A DNA stretch of 23,300 bases from Chromatiales bacterium (GTDB taxonomy: Bacteria > Pseudomonadota > Gammaproteobacteria > UBA6429 > Thiohalophilaceae). Position 1 is the first letter of the stretch, and each line of letters begins with the position of its first letter. This document shows positions 7,475-16,023 of this stretch, one piece after another. The notes beneath the pieces were generated by a model, which was not told the origin of the DNA, did no database searches, and was given only the letters and a program-made list of their open reading frames with translations. Position numbers and translations under genes: made by a program. Where the stretch lies: NCBI GenBank assembly GCA_027057985.1, contig JALUTJ010000386.1:1-23300 (forward strand), given 5' to 3'.

Positions 7475-8098
7475 ATGGCACAAATGGCTAACAAACGCTT
7501 AGCAATGACTCTTTATTCAAGTGATACCGATCCTTACTGCCATATGGTTCGCATAGTACTGGCGGAAAAAGGTATTAACTATGAATTTGTTAATGTTGAT
7601 ATGGACGATACCCCTGAAGATCTGAAGGACCTTAATCCTTATAACGAAGTGCCCACCCTGGTTGACCGGGACCTGGTGCTTTATGGACACCAGGTAATTA
7701 TGGAATACCTGGATGAACGTTTTCCTCATCCACCACTGATGCCAGTTGATCCTGTATCCCGTGCACGCAATCGTTTAATGCTCAAGCGCATTGAGCGTGA
7801 CTGGTATAGTCTGGCTGAAAAAATTGCCAGTGAAGAAGATGTTGAAACTGCGCGCAAGGAATTACGTGACAGCCTGATGACGGTTGCCCCTGTATTTGAA
7901 CAGAAAAAATTCTTTATGAGTGATGAATTTACGGTAATGGATTGTGCGATTGCACCATTATTATGGCGCTTGCAACATTATGGTGTTGAATTGCCAGCTT
8001 CTGCCAGTGCTCTTATCACCTATGCCGCGAATGTTTTTGATCGTGAAGCATTCAAGGAAAGCCTGACTGAAGCCGAAAAGGAAATGCTCAGTATTTAA
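7475..8098 (+). CDS. sspA: Stringent starvation protein A
   Basis: A 207-residue glutathione-S-transferase-fold protein that binds RNA polymerase rather than acting as an enzyme; in E. coli it is needed for acid and stationary-phase tolerance and for phage P1 late transcription. The N-terminal thioredoxin-like half spans about residues 9-85 (MTLYSSDTDPYCHMVRIVLAEKG region), with NEVPTLVDRDLVLY and the surface segment ERFPHPPLMP, whose PHP motif is the functional pocket in E. coli SspA. The helical C-terminal half ends TEAEKEM, also conserved. GAGG at 7464-7467 supports the ATG at 7475; an ATG at 7484 is an alternative. It is followed by sspB, the usual pairing. Confidence 0.93.
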   Translation: MAQMANKRLAMTLYSSDTDPYCHMVRIVLAEKGINYEFVNVDMDDTPEDLKDLNPYNEVPTLVDRDLVLYGHQVIMEYLDERFPHPPLMPVDPVSRARNRLMLKRIERDWYSLAEKIASEEDVETARKELRDSLMTVAPVFEQKKFFMSDEFTVMDCAIAPLLWRLQHYGVELPASASALITYAANVFDREAFKESLTEAEKEMLSI

Positions 8099-8106
8099 AC
8101 TGTCTG

Positions 8107-8130
8107 ACGTTCATTCACCCCCGTGAACGT
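8107..8130 (+). other. Stem-loop between sspA and sspB
   Basis: ACGTTCA (8107-8113) and TGAACGT (8124-8130) form a 7-bp stem with a 10-nt loop in the 53-bp intercistronic gap, followed by TTATTTC. It may stabilise the sspA end of the message or partly terminate it; it is weaker than the petC terminator. Confidence 0.35.
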
Positions 8131-8151
8131 TATTTCAAAGAGAACTCATCA

Positions 8152-8574
8152 TTGGATAACGATAACCCTTCATTAACCATGTCCTCCAGTCAGCCTTATC
8201 TTGTGCGGGCAATGTACGACTGGATTATTGATAATAATATGACACCGTATTTGCTGGTTAATGCAGAAAACGAGTATGCCATGATTCCACGTGATTATGT
8301 GGAAGACGGAAAGATTGTTCTCAATATCAATCCTGCCGCAGTGTCTGATTTGCAACTCGGTAATGATTTCATCATGTTTAATGCCCGCTTTGCAGGTAAA
8401 GCCATGGAAGTGAGTGTGCCGGTATCTTCGGTACTGGCGATTTATGCGCGTGAAAACGGGCAAGGGATGATGTTCGATGAGCAGGATAATAATCCACCAC
8501 CAAAATCACCTACGAATGGTTCACCTGCCGCTGAAAAAAAATCTGGCCGGCCTCAACTTAAGGTTGTTAAATAA
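8152..8574 (+). CDS. sspB: ClpXP protease specificity-enhancing factor
   Basis: The adaptor that delivers ssrA-tagged proteins to ClpXP. The core has QPYLVRAMYDWIIDNN, IVLNINPAAV, FNARFAGK and VSSVLAIYAREN, all clear SspB signatures. A flexible acidic/proline tail follows and ends in GRPQLKVVK, matching the ClpX-binding tail (GRPALRVVK in E. coli). Start choice is uncertain: TTG at 8152 has a good AAAGAG ribosome site 8 bp upstream and gives 140 residues, whereas ATG at 8179 gives MSSSQPYLV, a natural N terminus but with no ribosome site. The stop lies 3 bp from the stop of convergent bioA. Confidence 0.9.
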   Translation: MDNDNPSLTMSSSQPYLVRAMYDWIIDNNMTPYLLVNAENEYAMIPRDYVEDGKIVLNINPAAVSDLQLGNDFIMFNARFAGKAMEVSVPVSSVLAIYARENGQGMMFDEQDNNPPPKSPTNGSPAAEKKSGRPQLKVVK

Positions 8575-8577
8575 AAT

Positions 8578-9873
8578 TTAGTTTTTAGCCTGGCGCACAA
8601 CTTCAACAACACTGTCTAGCAAGGTCGCAAGTTCTTCATCAGATATAATATAGGGCGGCATCAGGTATACCAGTTTTCCAAACGGGCGTACCCATACCCC
8701 TCGTTTTACGAATTCCCGAGTGATTGCTTTCATATCGACCGGCTGTTTTAGTTCAACCACGCCAATTGCACCAAGTACTCTTACGTCTGCTACATGTGGC
8801 TGTGAACGACAGGGCTGCAGGCCATGCTGTATCTGATTCTCGATTCGCTGTATGTTCGCCTGCCAGTTATGAGCGAGTAAAAGCCGGATACTTTCCAGTG
8901 CCACGGCACAGGCCAGAGGATTCGCCATAAATGTTGGGCCATGCATAAATACACCGGGCTTGCCTTTATCAATTACAGCGGCAACTTCCCGGGTACAAAG
9001 TGTTGCTGCCAGGGTCATATATCCCCCGGTAAGCGCCTTGCCAATGCACATTATATCCGGGGTTATCGCAGCATGTTCACAGGCAAATAGTTTGCCGCTG
9101 CGACCAAAACCGGTAGCGATTTCATCTGCGATTAAAAGCACATCATATTTGCGGCAGAGCTTCCTTGCCTGTGCCAGGTAATCGGCAGAGTAGAACCACA
9201 TACCGCCAGCACCCTGAACAATGGGTTCGAGTATGACGGCGGCTACTTCGTCTTGCTTTTCCTTCAATAACTGTTCCAGGGCAAGAATATCATTAGCGAT
9301 ATTAGTGTCAGCAAATCGTGCTTCAGGTCGAGGAACGAAAAACTGTTTAGCCAAAGAGTGTGCATAGAGACCATGCATACCGGTTTCTGGATCAGATACC
9401 GACATCGCGGCAAAGGTATCACCGTGATAACCATGGCGCAGGGCAATAAAATGCTGTTTTCGAGACTTATCTTTGGCATACCAGTACTGGATTGCCATTT
9501 TCATTGCGACTTCTACTGCAACCGAGCCGGAGTCTGCAAAGAAGACGTGCTCAAGGCCGGCAGGTGTGATCTCAACAAGTTTACGTGCAAGCGCAATCGC
9601 AGCAGGATGAGTCAGGCCACCAAACATGACATGTGCCATTTTCGTAAGCTGATCTGTAATCGCCTGGTTCAGTTCAGGGTGGTTATAGCCATGGATCATG
9701 CACCACCATGAAGACATGCCATCGATCAGTTCTTCTCCACTGGCCAGTTTCAGGCGGCTGCCCCGGGCTGAGACAACTTCATACATTGGCAAGTCGCTAT
9801 GCATGGCACTGTAAGGGTGCCAGATATGCTGATAATCAAATTCCAGGTTATCTATGCTGTCAGTCACTTTCAT
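8578..9873 (-). CDS. bioA: Adenosylmethionine-8-amino-7-oxononanoate aminotransferase
   Basis: A 431-residue class III PLP aminotransferase that makes 7,8-diaminopelargonate in biotin synthesis, using S-adenosylmethionine as amino donor. Specific BioA markers are IWHPYSAM near residue 17, SSWWCMIHGYNHP (55-67), the PLP aspartate in ADEIATGFGRSG (D250), and the Schiff-base lysine K279 in GKALTGGY. SSWW and the HPY motif separate it from other class III enzymes. The start (ATG 9871-9873) overlaps the end of the upstream FAD oxidase by 14 bp, so it is the last gene of the lpoA run. No other bio genes are in the window. Confidence 0.93.
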   Translation of the reverse strand: MKVTDSIDNLEFDYQHIWHPYSAMHSDLPMYEVVSARGSRLKLASGEELIDGMSSWWCMIHGYNHPELNQAITDQLTKMAHVMFGGLTHPAAIALARKLVEITPAGLEHVFFADSGSVAVEVAMKMAIQYWYAKDKSRKQHFIALRHGYHGDTFAAMSVSDPETGMHGLYAHSLAKQFFVPRPEARFADTNIANDILALEQLLKEKQDEVAAVILEPIVQGAGGMWFYSADYLAQARKLCRKYDVLLIADEIATGFGRSGKLFACEHAAITPDIMCIGKALTGGYMTLAATLCTREVAAVIDKGKPGVFMHGPTFMANPLACAVALESIRLLLAHNWQANIQRIENQIQHGLQPCRSQPHVADVRVLGAIGVVELKQPVDMKAITREFVKRGVWVRPFGKLVYLMPPYIISDEELATLLDSVVEVVRQAKN

Positions 9874-11266
9874 CTACAGGAAACATCTTGTCCGGGTTTA
9901 AAATACCAGCGGGATCAAATTGCTGTTTGATATTACGCATCAATGCCAGGGTGTTAGGCTCGATTTCACGTTGTACAAAATCACGTTTTTCGATACCGAC
10001 ACCATGTTCACCCGAGAGGGTACCATCGAGTTCGAGTACAAGATCAAAGACGGCATCGAGGCACTTGTGTGCCTGTTGATTCTGCTCTGGATTTTCAGGA
10101 TCGAACAGCAGGTTAACGTGAATATTGCCATTACCGGCATGACCAAAATTTACAATGGGAATGCCATATTGTTTTGAGAGTTGTTGCAGTCCATTAATGA
10201 GTTCTGGAATATGGGATACAGGCACCACCACATCCTCGTTGATCTTTTTGGGCGCAATGGTGCGCAGGGCAGGGGAGAGTGCCTTGCGGGTTGCCCATAA
10301 GGCATTCACTTCGGTCTGAGTATGTGCGACTTTAAAATCAAGCAGCCCCTCATTATCTGCTGCAGTATGAATGTTTTCAACGGCCTGCTGCAGGGTGTTT
10401 TCAGCACCATCCACTTCAACCATTAACAGGGCTCTGGCATTGTCTGCAAAGCGAATCTCTGAATAATCCCGAATCATATCGATTGCCGCACCATCGATAA
10501 ATTCCAGTGCACAGGGAATCGTGTCCTGCGCCATAATCGCTGACACTGCCTTACTTGCAGCTTCGATAGAGGTATAGATTAACTGCATGGTGCGTTTAGC
10601 CTGGGCCAGTGGGGTCAGTTTTAGCGTGGCCTCGGTAATAATGGCCAGTGTACCTTCGGAGCCGATAATGAGGCGGGTGAGATCATAGCCCACCACGCCC
10701 TTCGAGGTATAAACACCGGTGCGAATACTATCACCATTACCCGTAACGGCTTTTAAACCAAAAACATTTTCCCGCGGGGTACCATACTTTACGGCACGTG
10801 GGCCGGCTGAGTTATAGGCCAGGTTTCCACCTACCGAGCAGTAGGCACTGCTGGTGGGATCCGGTGGCCAGAAGAAGTCATGTTCCCTGGCTGCATCCTG
10901 AACCTGCTGGTTGGTAACGCCGGGTTGTACCACCATGTAACGGTTTGCCGGATCAATTTTAATAATTTTATTCATGCGCTCGGTCGAGAGCACGACACCT
11001 GCCTGTAAGGGGACTGTTGCCCCCGTGGTGCCGGTACCACGACCGCGGGCAGTTAAGGCTACCCTGAACTGTTTACAGAGTTGAACAAGCTGCTCAACCT
11101 GCTGATGGGTTTCTGGCAAGACAACTGCATCCGGCAGTGACTGGCGGCGGCTGTTATCGTAGGCATAACTGTAAAGATCAGCAGGCTGTTTTAAAACCTG
11201 TTCGGGCTTAAAAATTTGTTGCAGTGCGGTAAAAAACTCCGCTCCTGGTTTTGAAAGTGCCACCAC
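9860..11266 (-). CDS. FAD-linked oxidase, GlcD / D-lactate dehydrogenase type
   Basis: A 468-residue flavoprotein of the FAD-binding-4 / GlcD family, which oxidises 2-hydroxy acids such as D-lactate or glycolate. The PCMH-type FAD domain covers about residues 45-220 and includes TARGRGTGTTGATVPLQAGVV and the NLAYNSAGPRAVKYGTPR segment. The C-terminal substrate and cap domain includes NFGHAGNGNIHVN and GTLSGEHGVGIEKRDF, metal and substrate motifs of the family. Which hydroxy acid it uses cannot be told from sequence alone. It has no iron-sulfur partner (GlcF) next to it. The start is GTG at 11264-11266, with a second GTG immediately after; it lies 7 bp after diaA and overlaps bioA by 14 bp. 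Confidence 0.85.
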   Translation of the reverse strand: MVALSKPGAEFFTALQQIFKPEQVLKQPADLYSYAYDNSRRQSLPDAVVLPETHQQVEQLVQLCKQFRVALTARGRGTGTTGATVPLQAGVVLSTERMNKIIKIDPANRYMVVQPGVTNQQVQDAAREHDFFWPPDPTSSAYCSVGGNLAYNSAGPRAVKYGTPRENVFGLKAVTGNGDSIRTGVYTSKGVVGYDLTRLIIGSEGTLAIITEATLKLTPLAQAKRTMQLIYTSIEAASKAVSAIMAQDTIPCALEFIDGAAIDMIRDYSEIRFADNARALLMVEVDGAENTLQQAVENIHTAADNEGLLDFKVAHTQTEVNALWATRKALSPALRTIAPKKINEDVVVPVSHIPELINGLQQLSKQYGIPIVNFGHAGNGNIHVNLLFDPENPEQNQQAHKCLDAVFDLVLELDGTLSGEHGVGIEKRDFVQREIEPNTLALMRNIKQQFDPAGILNPDKMFPVDESD

Positions 11267-11273
11267 GGAGTGA

Positions 11274-11876
<603 letters not shown>

Positions 11877-11886
11877 TTATCAGTCC

Positions 11887-12255
11887 TTATGCCGTGAAGG
11901 CATTTTCAATCCAGTTAATATCTATATTCGCCTGCTGTAATGGCCCGGTAATGGACACAATATCAAACCGTGCCGGACGGTTATTATAGGCCGGGTTCTT
12001 TTGCAGGTAGAATGCAGCACTGTTCAATAATTTCTGCTGCTTGTTCCGGGTAACGGATTCAGCGGCGCTGCCGTAATCATTGTTGCGTCGATAGCGGACT
12101 TCAACAAAGACCAGGCTGTCATTATGTTGCATTATGAGATCAATTTCACCACATTTACAGTTGAAATTTTTTTCAACCAGCCTGAGACCCTGTTGCTGTA
12201 AATAGTCACAGGCCAGTTGCTCGGTATATTCTCCCTGTTGTCGGCTCGTCACCAT
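11887..12255 (-). CDS. yraN: UPF0102 family protein YraN
   Basis: A 122-residue protein of the YraN/UPF0102 family with a restriction-endonuclease-like (PD-(D/E)XK) fold. The putative nuclease residues are visible as CGEIDLIM (about 36-43) followed by FVEVRYR (about 50-56), and the start QGEYTEQLACDYL is typical. No biochemical role is firmly established. Its ATG overlaps the lpoA stop by one base (TAATG), so the two are translationally coupled. Confidence 0.9.
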   Translation of the reverse strand: MVTSRQQGEYTEQLACDYLQQQGLRLVEKNFNCKCGEIDLIMQHNDSLVFVEVRYRRNNDYGSAAESVTRNKQQKLLNSAAFYLQKNPAYNNRPARFDIVSITGPLQQANIDINWIENAFTA

Positions 12256-14114
12256 TACTGGTTTGCCTGCTCCAGCAGTACCGGGCGGCCACTACGGAAA
12301 TAAACCCAGGTCAGTTGCCGGTGGATACGTTGCTTCTCATCCAGACTGAGGCTGCCGGTTTCTCCCTGGTATCGTTCATACGGGTAGGCCTTGAGTGTGT
12401 TGAGTGCTGCAATAATATTAAAGGCATCTACACCCATGGCGTATAAACGCTGGTGCTTGATACCGGCGCGTGAAATCTGGTTTTCGATCTGGTTACGCAG
12501 GCCACGCAGGGATGTGGTTTCTGAAAGCACCCATGGCATGTCACCAAAACGAATGCCATCCATGTCACGATCCCGTTCCGGATTAAGGTTGCCGGTATAG
12601 ATATGCGAGGTGGCATAGACCGGGACATTGCTGGCATGGAAAAATTTTAACTGTGGTCGTATCTGCCGTGCCTGGCGTGGATAGCCAGCAATAAAGATAA
12701 AGTCGATATCCTGGCGACGGTAGCTGGTAAATTTGATACGTTCCTTGAGAATATAGCGCAGACGACGATAACGGCGCTTACTGTCATCGATATTCAAGAG
12801 GCGTTGAATTGGTGCCGAGTAGTCATTCTTACTGGCATTATAGGCCTGTTGCTCGACAACCTTGCCACCGATTTCTTCCCAGCGTTGCTTAAAGGCATGA
12901 TAAACCCGGTCACCCCATGGGCCGATGGGGGTCAGTACCGCAGCATTGACATGTCCATCGAGCCAGGTGCGTTCGGCAACCTGTATGGCTTCTTCTTCCG
13001 GGGAAAGGCCAAACTGGTAGAGCTGTGCGGGTAATGTATCTTCGCTGTTAATATAGTTAAGTGCCAGTGTCGGTACAGGCAGTTCGCTTTGTTCGGCTAG
13101 AGTTTGAATGGCTTTTTTACCCAGCGGTCCAATAATAAACTGGGCACCATCGTTGACGGCCTGTTCATAAGCATCACTGGCATCTTCCGCCGTGCCCATG
13201 CTGTCATAAATACGTACCGAGATATTGCCGGTTTTCTTATTGGTGTAATAGGCTGCCAGCAGGCCATCACGAATGGCTTCTGCTGCATTGGCGAAACGAC
13301 CACTTAAAGGCAGGATCAATGCAATTCTTTCTGGCAGGCGGACATCTTCCTGTTTTCTATTTCGCAGTCCATCGAGAATGGAAGCGAGAACAGGGTGGTC
13401 ACTGTAACGGCGGCGCCAGTTATCCACTGCGGCACGTAACAGCGCCGGGTTGAGCTGGTATTTCTTGGAAATCCGGACCAGTTCCATCCAGCCACTGAGA
13501 ATATCGGGGGCACGAGCAGGTTGCAGTTGTTGTAACGAACGCTCGCTGAGCATGGACAGGGATTGCCAGATATTTTTCTGGCTCTGAAGAATATCGGCTT
13601 CATTTTTCAGGTAGTTGCCCTGCAGCATGTATTCTTCTGCTGCGGCAATACGATCACCCTGCATGGAGTAAGCAGTACCACGCAGTTCATGGTATTCGGC
13701 CTTGAAGATATCGGGACTGTCCGGGGCCAGGGGATCTTCCAGCAGGCTCAGTACTTCATCCGCATTACGCTCGGCCAGGGCAATATGTGCCTGGGCAAGG
13801 CGATAGGCATCGGTCTGGCGTTTATCGCGTTCATTGATTTCCAGGCTATTGAGAAGCGTGATGGCCTGCTGTAACTGAGCGGCACGAACATGGGCGATGG
13901 CGGCGCGGCTCAGAAGCACAATCTGCTCGGTACCTGCTGCGTTGCTGGCCTGCTCCCGGAAAGCGGCGGCGGCTTCCACGTATTGCCTGCTATTGTACAG
14001 GTACTCGGCTTCGGTCTCGCCCTCGCCTTTACTTACGCCGCCGGGTGGGGTTGCACAACTGGCAAGCAGCAGGGTAAGAAGAATGAGCGTGATAAACTTG
14101 AAATAATGTGTCAT
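12255..14114 (-). CDS. lpoA: Penicillin-binding protein activator LpoA
   Basis: A 619-residue outer-membrane lipoprotein that in E. coli reaches across the periplasm to activate PBP1A transpeptidation. The signal peptide ends in LLASC, with C20 as the lipidated cysteine. An N-terminal helical TPR-like region (about 35-250) is rich in Ala/Leu repeats. The C-terminal domain (about 255-600) has a type-1 periplasmic-binding-protein fold, starting RIALILPLSGRFANAAEAIRDG and including FIFIAGYPRQARQI. It is the first gene of the minus-strand run and is divergent from rsmI across 87 bp, the standard arrangement. Confidence 0.92.
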   Translation of the reverse strand: MTHYFKFITLILLTLLLASCATPPGGVSKGEGETEAEYLYNSRQYVEAAAAFREQASNAAGTEQIVLLSRAAIAHVRAAQLQQAITLLNSLEINERDKRQTDAYRLAQAHIALAERNADEVLSLLEDPLAPDSPDIFKAEYHELRGTAYSMQGDRIAAAEEYMLQGNYLKNEADILQSQKNIWQSLSMLSERSLQQLQPARAPDILSGWMELVRISKKYQLNPALLRAAVDNWRRRYSDHPVLASILDGLRNRKQEDVRLPERIALILPLSGRFANAAEAIRDGLLAAYYTNKKTGNISVRIYDSMGTAEDASDAYEQAVNDGAQFIIGPLGKKAIQTLAEQSELPVPTLALNYINSEDTLPAQLYQFGLSPEEEAIQVAERTWLDGHVNAAVLTPIGPWGDRVYHAFKQRWEEIGGKVVEQQAYNASKNDYSAPIQRLLNIDDSKRRYRRLRYILKERIKFTSYRRQDIDFIFIAGYPRQARQIRPQLKFFHASNVPVYATSHIYTGNLNPERDRDMDGIRFGDMPWVLSETTSLRGLRNQIENQISRAGIKHQRLYAMGVDAFNIIAALNTLKAYPYERYQGETGSLSLDEKQRIHRQLTWVYFRSGRPVLLEQANQ

Positions 14115-14201
14115 TGTTATTCTGTCTGTTGGTGGAAAGAGTGTTATCGTTTAATCATCAGATTTTTTTGCTGATTTTACAACAAGTCGTGAGATTATAC
14201 C

Positions 14202-15062
14202 GTGTCAATTGATAAAGGTTCCCTGTACATCGTCGCAACTCCGATAGGAAATATGGGCGATATTACACTGCGGGCTCAAGAGGTGTTAGGGCAGGTTGAT
14301 GTGATAGCTGTCGAGGATAGCCGCCGCAGTGGTCAATTATTGAACAAACTGGGGATATCCAGCCCGATGATTGCCCTGCATGAGCACAATGAACGCCAGG
14401 TTTGCGCCAGCCTGCTAAAGCGCATCGAACAGGGTGAATATGTGGCGCTGATTTCGGATGCCGGTACGCCCCTGCTCAGTGATCCCGGTTACTTTCTGGT
14501 GCAGCAGGCACGGCAGCGATCCCTGCGGGTAATCCCGGTGCCAGGAGTATCGGCACTGATTGCCGCCCTGTCGGTGGCGGGTCTGCCCACGGATCGCTTT
14601 GTTTTTGAAGGATTTTTACCGGCAAAAGCGACAGCCAGGCAGCAACGGCTGCAAAAGCTCAGGCATGAACCACGCACCCTGATATTTTACGAGGCTCCCC
14701 ACCGCATCGTGGAGATGATTCGGGATGCCAGTGTGGTATTTGGCCCGGATCGAGAGGCGGTCATTGCGCGGGAACTGACCAAAACCTTTGAAACCGTCCA
14801 TGGTGACACGCTGGGCAAGCTGTTGCAGTGGCTGCAGCAGGACAGCAACCAGCAAAAAGGGGAGTTCGTGGTGCTGATTCATGGCGATAATGAGGACAAA
14901 AATGCAGCAATCGACCCCGAATCTGAGCGTATCCTTTTGATTTTAGAGGAAAATTTACCATTAAAGCAGGCCGCGGCACTGGCAGCAAAAATTACCGGCA
15001 AGAAGAAAAACAGTCTCTATGAGCACGGTCTGCAGTTAAAAGCCGCAAAAGAGTCTTCGTAA
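14202..15062 (+). CDS. rsmI: 16S rRNA (cytidine(1402)-2'-O)-methyltransferase RsmI
   Basis: A 286-residue SAM-dependent methyltransferase of the tetrapyrrole-methylase fold that 2'-O-methylates C1402 in the ribosomal decoding centre. Family motifs are LYIVATPIGNMGDIT (N terminus), VIAVEDSRRSGQLLNKLGI, ISDAGTPLLSDPGY (SAM site) and FYEAPHRIVEMI. The start is GTG at 14202, with GTGAG at 14189-14193 as a possible ribosome site; the N terminus starts at the usual place for the family, so no earlier start is needed. It is followed 27 bp later by rnpB. Confidence 0.94.
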   Translation: MSIDKGSLYIVATPIGNMGDITLRAQEVLGQVDVIAVEDSRRSGQLLNKLGISSPMIALHEHNERQVCASLLKRIEQGEYVALISDAGTPLLSDPGYFLVQQARQRSLRVIPVPGVSALIAALSVAGLPTDRFVFEGFLPAKATARQQRLQKLRHEPRTLIFYEAPHRIVEMIRDASVVFGPDREAVIARELTKTFETVHGDTLGKLLQWLQQDSNQQKGEFVVLIHGDNEDKNAAIDPESERILLILEENLPLKQAAALAAKITGKKKNSLYEHGLQLKAAKESS

Positions 15063-15076
15063 GCGGAAGAATCGAG

Positions 15077-15082
15077 TATACT
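15077..15082 (+). promoter_or_regulatory. Candidate -10 element for rnpB
   Basis: TATACT ends 8 bp before the inferred 5' end of RNase P RNA. The position 17 bp upstream (about 15054-15059) falls inside the last codons of rsmI and is a poor -35. The spacing to the RNA start supports the call. Confidence 0.5.
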
Positions 15083-15089
15083 CGCGGTC

Positions 15090-15446
15090 GGAGTTGGCCA
15101 GGCAGTCGCGCTATTCTATATATATAGGATAGGGAGGAAAGTCCGGGCTCCACAGGGCAGGGTGCCAGGTAACACCTGGGGGGCGTGAGCCTACGGAAAG
15201 TGCAGCAGAAAAGATACCGCCTAAGTTTCTCTTTAGAGAAACCGGTAAGGGTGAAATGGTGCGGTAAGAGCGCACCGCGCCGGTGGTAACACGCGGCGGC
15301 ATGGTAAACCCCACCCGGAGCAAGACCAAATAGGGGAACAACGTGTGGCCCGCATGGTTCCCGGGTAGGTCGCTTGAGGAATATGGTGACATATTACCCA
15401 GATGAATGACTGTCCACGACAGAACCCGGCTTATCGGCCAACTCCC
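15090..15446 (+). ncRNA. rnpB: RNase P RNA, bacterial type A
   Basis: The catalytic RNA that trims tRNA 5' leaders, about 357 nt. The ends pair to form P1: GGAGTTGGCC at 15090-15099 with GGCCAACTCC near 15437-15446. Universally conserved blocks are present: GAGGAAAGTCCGGGCTCC (about 15134-15151), GTAAGGGTGAAA (about 15245-15256), GTGCGGTAAGAGCGCACCG (about 15259-15277), and AGATGAATGACTGTCCACGA (about 15400-15419). CCGGGTAGG at 15361-15369 contains the loop-15 GGT that binds the tRNA CCA end. The first hairpin (15111-15132) is an AT-rich simple stem. A T-run at 15447-15451 directly after P1 likely ends transcription. Exact ends are good to a few bases. Confidence 0.95.
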
Positions 15447-15522
15447 TTTTTATTTCCCTGTCGTTTGTAATGTTTTAGATGTAAAAAAATACGGTGCAAA
15501 ATGAACCTGCGGGATTTTCATG

Positions 15523-15564
15523 TGTCATACAGGCATTGCATGCGACAGACAAAAGGGCTAAGCT
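15523..15564 (+). promoter_or_regulatory. Candidate promoter/operator of the metal island
   Basis: The 118-bp gap after rnpB contains TTGCAT (15536-15541) and TAAGCT (15559-15564) at 17-bp spacing, a weak sigma-70 match. An imperfect dyad, TGTC (15523-15526) and GACA (15544-15547), overlaps the -35 box and could be a regulator site. No regulator gene (CusR, CueR or similar) is in the window. Confidence 0.25.
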
Positions 15565-15570
15565 TTGCAT

Positions 15571-15939
15571 ATGAAATTTTTTACCCGTAAAACAACAGTC
15601 TGGTTCCTGCTGTTGGCATTAATCATTATGCCACTGCAGCTCGTGACTGCGTCGGTAAAAAATATTGATGGCATGCAGCATGAGATGATGTCCCTGCAGG
15701 ATTGTCAGTTCCAGCATGCGGATCAAAATACAAATTCAGATAAGGCTCCCTGTTGTGAAACACAGAATTATACCTGTAATGGTCTTAACCACTGTTCACA
15801 TGCTGGTAGTTTTATTGCTTTTCCAACTCTATTAAATGGCCTGGCTATTCAGCAGGGAACACAGGTTTATTTCACAAAGCAGTCTCTCCGCTCCGGTATT
15901 GATTCCGGCAACCTGTTGCGCCCCCCTAAATATTCTTAA
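15571..15939 (+). CDS. Small secreted Cys/His-rich protein of the metal-efflux cluster
   Basis: I do not recognise a named family with certainty; it resembles the short periplasmic proteins often found before cusC-type genes. It has 122 residues from the ATG at 15571, or 124 from a TTG at 15565 that is better spaced (7 bp) from AAGGG at 15553-15557. Residues about 5-27 form a Sec-type signal peptide. The mature part holds five cysteines (45, 61, 62, 69, 75) and histidines 37, 49, 74 and 77, including a CC pair and NHCSH. This clustering suggests metal binding or disulfides in the periplasm. The C terminus, LLRPPKYS, is polar with no membrane segment. It is 84 bp upstream of cusC on the same strand. 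Confidence 0.7.
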   Translation: MKFFTRKTTVWFLLLALIIMPLQLVTASVKNIDGMQHEMMSLQDCQFQHADQNTNSDKAPCCETQNYTCNGLNHCSHAGSFIAFPTLLNGLAIQQGTQVYFTKQSLRSGIDSGNLLRPPKYS

Positions 15940-15962
15940 TAGATTAAACTTCTTTGTACACC

Positions 15963-15985
15963 GCATAGCAACAGTGCTGTGCTTT
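15963..15985 (+). other. Stem-loop between the small secreted protein and cusC
   Basis: GCATAGCA (15963-15970), loop ACAG, TGCTGTGC (15975-15982) form an 8-bp stem with one G-U pair, followed by TTTGAT. It may be a weak terminator or attenuator separating expression of the small gene from cusCBA. Confidence 0.4.
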
Positions 15986-16023
15986 GATATAACTAGATTT
16001 TTTTAATTATTGAGGATTACAAC

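Noticed and set aside
13563..14174. Plus-strand reading frames of 94-103 residues opposite lpoA
   Set aside because: They lie entirely over a well-supported lpoA on the other strand and have no recognisable domain.
14115..14201. Terminator-like ATCAG/CTGAT stem with T-run between lpoA and rsmI
   Set aside because: The stem is only 5 bp and it lies between two divergent starts, where a terminator makes little sense; more likely AT-rich promoter sequence.
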